Shown here one piece after another: positions 6,009 to 9,243 of a stretch of 9,243 nucleotides of DNA. Every line of letters begins with the position of its first letter. The stretch's first letter is position 1. Where the stretch lies: the NCBI GenBank assembly GCA_023245725.1, contig JAHFJU010000054.1:1-9243 (forward strand), written 5' to 3'. The translations under genes and the position numbers were made by a program. The DNA comes from Candidatus Peregrinibacteria bacterium. Lineage in GTDB: Bacteria > Patescibacteriota > Gracilibacteria > UBA1369 > UM-FILTER-53-11. The notes under the pieces are model-generated. The model was not told the origin of the DNA. It saw only the letters and a list, made by a program, of their open reading frames with translations, and made no database searches.

Positions 6009-8234
6009 ATCGGGGTCTTTAAGCGTCAGATGTTTTTTTATCTTTGCTAAAGCTTCCTTTTCGATTTGCCTTATACTTTCACGCGAAAGTGTACAATCTC
6101 CACCACCATCATCATTTTTTGGATATTTTTCAGCGATAGCAATAGCAGTTTCTTCAAGCGTGAAATTATGCACAAAGCGACAAATTAGTATGTCTCGTTG
6201 ACGGTCAGTTAGCTGAGTAACACCTTTCAATAGTTTTACAAACTCATTAGGTGAATTGCTTGCTTCATCTTCAGGCGTATCGGTTTGTGCGCCGCTTGAT
6301 CTATCGAGTAATGTTCTATCATCGTCACCATTAGTTTCATCAATCGAATATAATCTGTTTAGTCTCATTGCATTGAGTACGGTCTGTATTTTTAAGACTG
6401 GAATTTTTAATTGATTGTGTAACTCCTCCGGAGTTGTATCGGCAAGTATTTTTCCATTTGTCGTTAAATATTTTTTTATACGTTTAATAATATCGGTTGT
6501 TCCTGCTGGAATATGTATTGTTTGTTTTTCAATAACCTCATACCTACTAATAGTGCCACTAATTCGACCCCAGATATACTTCCAAAAAGGTGTTCCGCCT
6601 CGTTCATCATATACATCAATTGATCGTAGCAATCCGAGCGTCGCATATGCAAGTGCTGCATCAAGTGGTACTCCTACTTTTACATGTCTTCTTGCGAGGA
6701 AGCCAACGTTTCTAAGATATGGAGTTTGCAGCCATGCATGATATTTTTTAAGTTTATTCAGATTATCGTTGCTCGAGATTCCACTTTCTTTGTGAATTGC
6801 CCCAACCATCGATGGATTAGGGTGGGCGATTTTTAGTAGTAAATCTATGAACTCTTCTGTCATTGCTTCGCGGTCTTCTGTTTTTTCATTAAGTATTTTT
6901 TTTCCAAGTATGAGTAGGTTTTTTATTTCATCTTTTTTAGTCGGATCAAAGTCTGATCCATCATCTTCATATGACGATTCATCTGATTTATCCTCATGTC
7001 CTCTTGCGGTTTTATTAAGTAGTTTATCAAAAAGTTCAGTGTCACTCAGGAGTATAGAATTATCAATATAATTAGGCTCTATAGAACTAGAAGTGTATTT
7101 TTGAAATCCGTATTCCATGCCTGATCCTGATCGTTGTTCTTTTGAATATGCAAATATTGGAATAAATAGTGAAATCGCTGCACGAATTCCTTGTTCGGTA
7201 GATAAGGCATCTTTGAGCGTTGCACGTTTTAACGTTTTATAGAGTTTGAATGCTGCAATTTCTTTTCCTCGAGGTAAAAATGGGTATTTTTTTGCTCGAT
7301 CGTAAAAATCCTGAGCTTCATTAGTTGCATGTATTAACGCTGGATCATATTCAGGTACATCTTTGAATGTTGGAGTTGATGCAATTGCTGATCCATAGAT
7401 GGTTTTTTGCGTGGGCTCATTATTCGATACTTGTGTCGCTGGGTTTTCTCCGTCATTCGACGGGATTTTTATATCTTCTATTGGTTGAGCGCTAGTAGTA
7501 CCATCAAGGATAATAGGAGTTTCGTCGATTATTTCTTTGGTGTTTTCCGGCACTTTTGGTTGCAGCCCATTTTGTTCTTCAGTAGTTTCTGTGGTTTGAA
7601 TTCTACCCATAGTCACAAGAATATTTTTTTGGTGAGAATTTTTTTCTACTTCAACTACAACTCCTGTTTGTTCTGTCAAAAAAGCTGCAAGTAACTCGTA
7701 AAAAACATTTTCGTCTTCGTACTCATCAATGTAGTCTTGTCGAATGCCAGCGATAAGTGACCGTACATTTTTACCGTTAGTTGGATTAAAAGCCGCATGA
7801 TTTGAAATAATTGATCCCTTGTAGTTTGGATTATTTCTAATAAATTCAACAAATGAGCTAAACGCATGGTGATTGCCCATGCGTAACCGAATTGCAATAC
7901 GTAGTCTAAGTCTTCTTCTAATTTCTCTTATTTGCGGAGATCTTAGTGCTTCTGCAAGTTCGCCTTTTTCAATAGTCTTATCAAACTCATTGTGAGTGTG
8001 TCTGAATACGATTACGTCACTAACTTGTTCACAAACTGAAGCTACGATGTTCCATGCTCTTTCTACCTTAACATTTAGGTTGAGTTTTTGTAGGATTTTT
8101 ACGGCGCGCTTGAGAGAATCTTCCCAGTTATCACGATTACTTTGCGTTGGTTTGTTAAAACTATTATGCCCAAGGTGGGCTATCAACTCGGCACTTGTTA
8201 GTGGGCGTAACGGGTTAGGCGATTCAATTTCCAT
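5985..8234 (-). CDS. Sigma-70 family RNA polymerase sigma factor with a large novel N-terminal half
   Basis: A 749-residue protein whose C-terminal third is a sigma factor. Region 2 is at about 505-580: GLLRSIDVYDERGG, FWKYIWGRISGTISRYEV, then QTIHIPAG. Region 3 is at about 582-645 (TPEELHNQLKIPVLKIQTVL, SIDETNGDDD). Region 4 is at about 675-736 (LTDRQRDILICRFV, FTLEETAIAI, SRESIRQIEKEALAKIKKHL). Together these bind core RNA polymerase and recognise -10 and -35 promoter elements. The tryptophan pair of region 2.3/2.4 in primary sigmas (YATWWIRQ) reads YIWGRISG here, closer to alternative sigmas. Some 13 extra residues including DDGGGDC split the region 4 helix-turn-helix. Residues 1-200 are unrecognised. 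Residues 211-300 form a Thr/Glu/Pro-rich linker. Residues 313-345 weakly resemble region 1.2, and 413-430 are very acidic, as in the non-conserved region of RpoD. It could be the primary sigma or an alternative one. The start agrees with a leaderless promoter. Confidence 0.88.
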   Translation of the reverse strand: MEIESPNPLRPLTSAELIAHLGHNSFNKPTQSNRDNWEDSLKRAVKILQKLNLNVKVERAWNIVASVCEQVSDVIVFRHTHNEFDKTIEKGELAEALRSPQIREIRRRLRLRIAIRLRMGNHHAFSSFVEFIRNNPNYKGSIISNHAAFNPTNGKNVRSLIAGIRQDYIDEYEDENVFYELLAAFLTEQTGVVVEVEKNSHQKNILVTMGRIQTTETTEEQNGLQPKVPENTKEIIDETPIILDGTTSAQPIEDIKIPSNDGENPATQVSNNEPTQKTIYGSAIASTPTFKDVPEYDPALIHATNEAQDFYDRAKKYPFLPRGKEIAAFKLYKTLKRATLKDALSTEQGIRAAISLFIPIFAYSKEQRSGSGMEYGFQKYTSSSIEPNYIDNSILLSDTELFDKLLNKTARGHEDKSDESSYEDDGSDFDPTKKDEIKNLLILGKKILNEKTEDREAMTEEFIDLLLKIAHPNPSMVGAIHKESGISSNDNLNKLKKYHAWLQTPYLRNVGFLARRHVKVGVPLDAALAYATLGLLRSIDVYDERGGTPFWKYIWGRISGTISRYEVIEKQTIHIPAGTTDIIKRIKKYLTTNGKILADTTPEELHNQLKIPVLKIQTVLNAMRLNRLYSIDETNGDDDRTLLDRSSGAQTDTPEDEASNSPNEFVKLLKGVTQLTDRQRDILICRFVHNFTLEETAIAIAEKYPKNDDGGGDCTLSRESIRQIEKEALAKIKKHLTLKDPDLIKQFKK

Positions 8235-8240
8235 GCCTCA

Positions 8241-8269
8241 TCTATAATGCAATTATAGGCTTTTGTCAA
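8241..8269 (-). promoter_or_regulatory. Strong promoter of the sigma gene, predicted leaderless
   Basis: On the minus strand a perfect -35 TTGACA (8269-8264) is 17 bp from TATAGA (8246-8241), a five of six match to the -10. Six bases, TGAGGC, separate the -10 from the ATG, so the usual start point falls on the A of the start codon (8234). The GAGG is one base from the ATG, too close to act as a Shine-Dalgarno. Confidence 0.65.
8242..8258. promoter_or_regulatory. Palindromic operator candidate over the sigma -10 element
   Basis: CTATAAT (8242-8248), a 3-bp centre GCA, and ATTATAG (8252-8258) form a perfect inverted repeat with 7-bp arms. It covers most of the -10 and part of the spacer of the sigma promoter, the usual position of a repressor site. 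The arms each contain a TATAAT-like hexamer, so some of the symmetry may reflect overlapping -10-like sequences rather than protein binding. Confidence 0.45.
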
Positions 8270-8270
8270 T

Positions 8271-8284
8271 GTGCGAATTTGCAC
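8271..8284. repeat. Near-palindrome just upstream of the sigma -35 element
   Basis: GTGCGAATTTGCAC is symmetric except at one mirrored pair and lies 1 bp outside the -35 hexamer. Its core AATTTGCA recurs at 8472-8479 on the other side of the tRNA gene. It could be a second regulator site for the sigma gene; the short length means chance cannot be excluded. Confidence 0.3.
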
Positions 8285-8341
8285 CTATGAGTTTTACTAA
8301 AATCGCTCGCGCTAAGTTGCGAATGATTTCATTGACCAAAG

Positions 8342-8416
8342 TGGTGCGCCCGCCAGGAATCGAACCTGGATCTAAAGCTCCGCAAGCTTTCATTCTATCC
8401 GTTGAACTACGGGCGC
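8342..8416 (-). tRNA. tRNA-Arg, anticodon GCG, CCA encoded
   Basis: A complete cloverleaf folds on the minus strand. The acceptor GCGCCCG/CGGGCGC has 7 perfect pairs, followed by discriminator A and an encoded CCA. The D-stem is GTTC/GAAT with one G-U pair, and the D-loop has GG then A. The anticodon stem is AAAGC/GCTTT with loop TTGCGGA. The variable loop is AGAT, and the T-arm is CCAGG-TTCGATT-CCTGG. The anticodon is GCG (plus-strand 8383-8381), reading CGC and, by wobble, CGU. G36-G37 is a typical TrmD m1G37 context. Most bacteria serve these codons with tRNA-Arg(ACG), whose A34 is edited to inosine. The gene lies 107 bp upstream of the sigma gene on the same strand, but each appears to have its own promoter. 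Confidence 0.97.
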
Positions 8417-8438
8417 AGAGGCTTTCGGCTAAAAAGCC

Positions 8439-8471
8439 AAAAGCGGCCATAAATATACTTAGTATGGCCGC
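8439..8471 (-). terminator. Hairpin resembling an intrinsic terminator downstream of the 170-aa gene
   Basis: GCGGCCATA (8443-8451) and TATGGCCGC (8463-8471) form a perfect, GC-rich 9-bp stem with an 11-nt loop. Read on the minus strand, the stem is followed by TTTTGGCTTTTT. That fits termination of leftward transcripts from the 170-aa gene, which ends 107 bp upstream. On the plus strand there is no U-tract. The same bases may instead act as a DNA inverted repeat around the tRNA -10. Confidence 0.5.
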
Positions 8472-8480
8472 AATTTGCAA
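8452..8480 (-). promoter_or_regulatory. Candidate tRNA-Arg promoter
   Basis: On the minus strand TTGCAA (8480-8475) is 17 bp from TATATT (8457-8452), four and five of six consensus bases. The start near 8445 would give a 5' leader of about 29 nt before the mature tRNA. The -35 lies inside the 14-bp palindrome at 8471-8484, and the -10 lies between the arms of the 9-bp inverted repeat at 8443-8471, so this reading competes with the terminator call at the same place. Confidence 0.4.
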
Positions 8481-8484
8481 ATTG
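8471..8484. repeat. Perfect 14-bp palindrome CAATTTGCAAATTG
   Basis: Every base is self-complementary about the centre. It abuts the right arm of the 9-bp inverted repeat and covers the candidate tRNA -35. The core AATTTGCA also occurs at 8276-8283 beside the sigma promoter, so one DNA-binding protein could touch both places. No known operator consensus is recognised. Confidence 0.4.
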
Positions 8485-8512
8485 ATGATTATGAGTCACG
8501 GAAAGGGGAATA

Positions 8513-8611
8513 ATGAGTGAGCCTACTCGCCTCAGATATACGAGTAAATACGCTATTAGTGAACCATTGCAGCCTCTATTAAGCCGTTTGTTCTGTAGCC
8601 GTATCAGTTGA
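8513..8611 (+). CDS. Possible small protein of 32 residues
   Basis: An ATG at 8513 is preceded at 4-nt spacing by AAAGGGG, the only good Shine-Dalgarno-like sequence before a start codon in the window. The frame runs MSEPTRLRYTSKYAISEPLQ and on to a TGA at 8609-8611. It is basic, has no membrane segment and matches no family I recognise. Its last 33 bases are antisense to the end of the 170-aa gene. An internal inverted repeat (TACTCG 8524-8529, CGAGTA 8541-8546) could form a hairpin in the message. Other genes here lack Shine-Dalgarno sequences, so the match may be coincidental. Confidence 0.2.
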   Translation: MSEPTRLRYTSKYAISEPLQPLLSRLFCSRIS

Positions 8612-9091
8612 ACATCTTGGAAGTGTTGTGTCTAATACATGATTTGCGCTAAGTCTTTCAATAACCGGTTCCCAATTTGGTGAAGCTACATAGCGTTCTC
8701 CAGGCATTCCTGTTTCCCGAGAAGTTTTTGAAGTTAATCTGTATTCACCAGCACCAACAACCTGTGAAGGTCGTGGAAGAGTGACTGAAGTTGGTAGTTG
8801 TTCTCCACTCCACTCTGCTCTATCCCTTTCCTCGTTGCTTATAGTTATTGTTGGAATTCTTAGTGTTCCATCGTCAATAGCCACCTGTTCGAGCCGTTCA
8901 ATTATTGCATTAGTTTGTGCGGCTGTAAGACCTTGGAGTACTACCACATGTGCGGCAGATTCTTCTGCGGTTTCATTCTGATCACGCTCTGGCTGTGCAC
9001 CGTTTCTTAGTACTCTAATCGTTCCTCCGCGGTGATCAATTGCTACTGCAAAATCAGGAGTATCTGGTTCGTTATCAAATCGATGAATCAT
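8579..9091 (-). CDS. Hypothetical acidic protein, 170 residues
   Basis: Not recognised. The frame opens MIHRFDNEPDTPDF and ends DTATEQTA, and is acidic and hydrophilic, with no signal peptide, membrane segment or cysteine motif. Residues 12-28 (DFAVAIDHRGGTIRVLR) look like a beta-hairpin. Residues 46-80 (AAHVVVLQGLTAAQTNAIIE onward) suggest a beta-alpha-beta unit. The remainder is polar and rich in Thr, Ser, Glu and Arg, with a probably disordered C-terminal tail. Length and the absence of a competing good frame support it as real. The start lacks a Shine-Dalgarno, and the upstream DNA is AT-rich with only weak promoter-like elements. It probably forms a single-gene unit ended by the hairpin at 8439-8471. 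Confidence 0.75.
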   Translation of the reverse strand: MIHRFDNEPDTPDFAVAIDHRGGTIRVLRNGAQPERDQNETAEESAAHVVVLQGLTAAQTNAIIERLEQVAIDDGTLRIPTITISNEERDRAEWSGEQLPTSVTLPRPSQVVGAGEYRLTSKTSRETGMPGERYVASPNWEPVIERLSANHVLDTTLPRCSTDTATEQTA

Positions 9092-9202
9092 AAAAATATA
9101 AGTTAAGTTATTTAGTAGTTGTAATGACTACGCGCCAACCATACGAAAATCCTTTAAAATAAACCATTTTTTCGCAAAGATTATATGAATTAAACAAAAT
9201 AT

Positions 9203-9216
9203 GTTATATTTATAAC
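9203..9216. promoter_or_regulatory. Inverted repeat GTTATA-TT-TATAAC in the AT-rich right-end region
   Basis: Perfect 6-bp arms separated by 2 bp, ending 3 bp before a possible rightward start codon at 9220. It contains TATATT (9205-9210), a good -10 match without a clear -35, so it may be a promoter with an overlapping operator for the gene that begins at the edge. Confidence 0.3.
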
Positions 9217-9219
9217 GAA

Positions 9220-9243
9220 ATGATAAAAATATCCACGGAAACA
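9220..9243 (+). CDS. Possible start of a rightward gene cut by the window edge
   Basis: An ATG at 9220 opens eight codons, MIKISTET, to the end of the window. There is no Shine-Dalgarno, as for the other genes here, and a -10-like TATATT sits about 10 bp upstream. Too little is visible to judge function, or even whether it is coding. Confidence 0.3.

Noticed and set aside
6075..6090. ACTTTC-ACGC-GAAAGT hairpin as a terminator for recQ
   Set aside because: It lies inside the conserved region 4 coding sequence of the sigma gene (TLSRES), lacks a U-tract, and is most simply a codon-level coincidence.
8252..8257. TATAAT on the minus strand upstream of the sigma gene as the main -10
   Set aside because: It is only 6 bp from the perfect TTGACA and has no other -35 at 16-18 bp; TATAGA at 8246-8241 has the correct 17-bp spacing.
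8342..8416. The tRNA-Arg gene as an integration site for a mobile element
   Set aside because: No integrase gene and no direct repeat of the tRNA 3' end is visible in the window.
8253..8520. Frames of 75-85 codons on both strands across the tRNA region
   Set aside because: They run through the tRNA cloverleaf and its flanking palindromes, which explain the sequence better than protein coding.

Overview
This 9.2 kb window comes from a moderately AT-rich bacterium that uses the standard genetic code (UGA is not read as sense in any gene here). The genes are housekeeping-like or regulatory. No integrase, transposase, phage gene or CRISPR array is visible. Three traits together hint at a deep-branching, possibly reduced lineage such as Patescibacteria/CPR: a tRNA-Arg with anticodon GCG, no Shine-Dalgarno sequence in front of any of the main genes, and highly divergent regulatory proteins. 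That placement is inference and could be wrong.

Layout. (1) Positions 1-3149, minus strand: the 5' part (at least 1049 codons, open at the left edge) of a very large STAND/AAA_16-type signalling ATPase. It has a Walker A P-loop, a Walker B DD, a GNPLF sub-domain, a helical C-terminal region, and an N-terminal part with faint traces of class III nucleotidyl-cyclase folds, as in soluble-adenylyl-cyclase-like proteins. (2) A 145-bp divergent intergenic region holds a promoter in each direction and an imperfect inverted repeat. (3) Positions 3295-4488, plus strand: alanine dehydrogenase, with all key residues. (4) Positions 4584-6008, plus strand: a short RecQ helicase with intact motor motifs but no zinc-binding cysteines and no HRDC domain. 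(5) Positions 5985-8234, minus strand: a 749-residue sigma-70 family protein whose 3' end overlaps that of recQ by 24 bp. It carries sigma regions 2, 3 and 4 at its C-terminus, an insertion inside the region 4 helix-turn-helix, and about 500 residues of mostly unrecognised N-terminal sequence. (6) Positions 8342-8416, minus strand: tRNA-Arg(GCG) with encoded CCA, lying between palindromic elements. (7) Positions 8579-9091, minus strand: an unrecognised acidic 170-residue protein. (8) The last about 150 bp are AT-rich and may hold the start of a rightward gene at 9220.

How they might work together. Ald interconverts alanine with pyruvate and ammonium using NAD. The large ATPase is transcribed divergently from ald, and could be a metabolic or stress sensor sharing that control region; this is inferred only from position. 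RecQ is a DNA-repair helicase. The sigma protein has a near-consensus promoter (TTGACA, 17 bp, TATAGA) that places the predicted transcription start on the A of its ATG, so it is probably translated from a leaderless mRNA. A perfect 7-bp inverted repeat covers that -10 element, which suggests a repressor or autoregulation.

The best candidates for undescribed biology are the sigma factor (N-terminal half, HTH insertion, leaderless promoter with operator) and the giant ATPase with its degenerate N-terminal domains.
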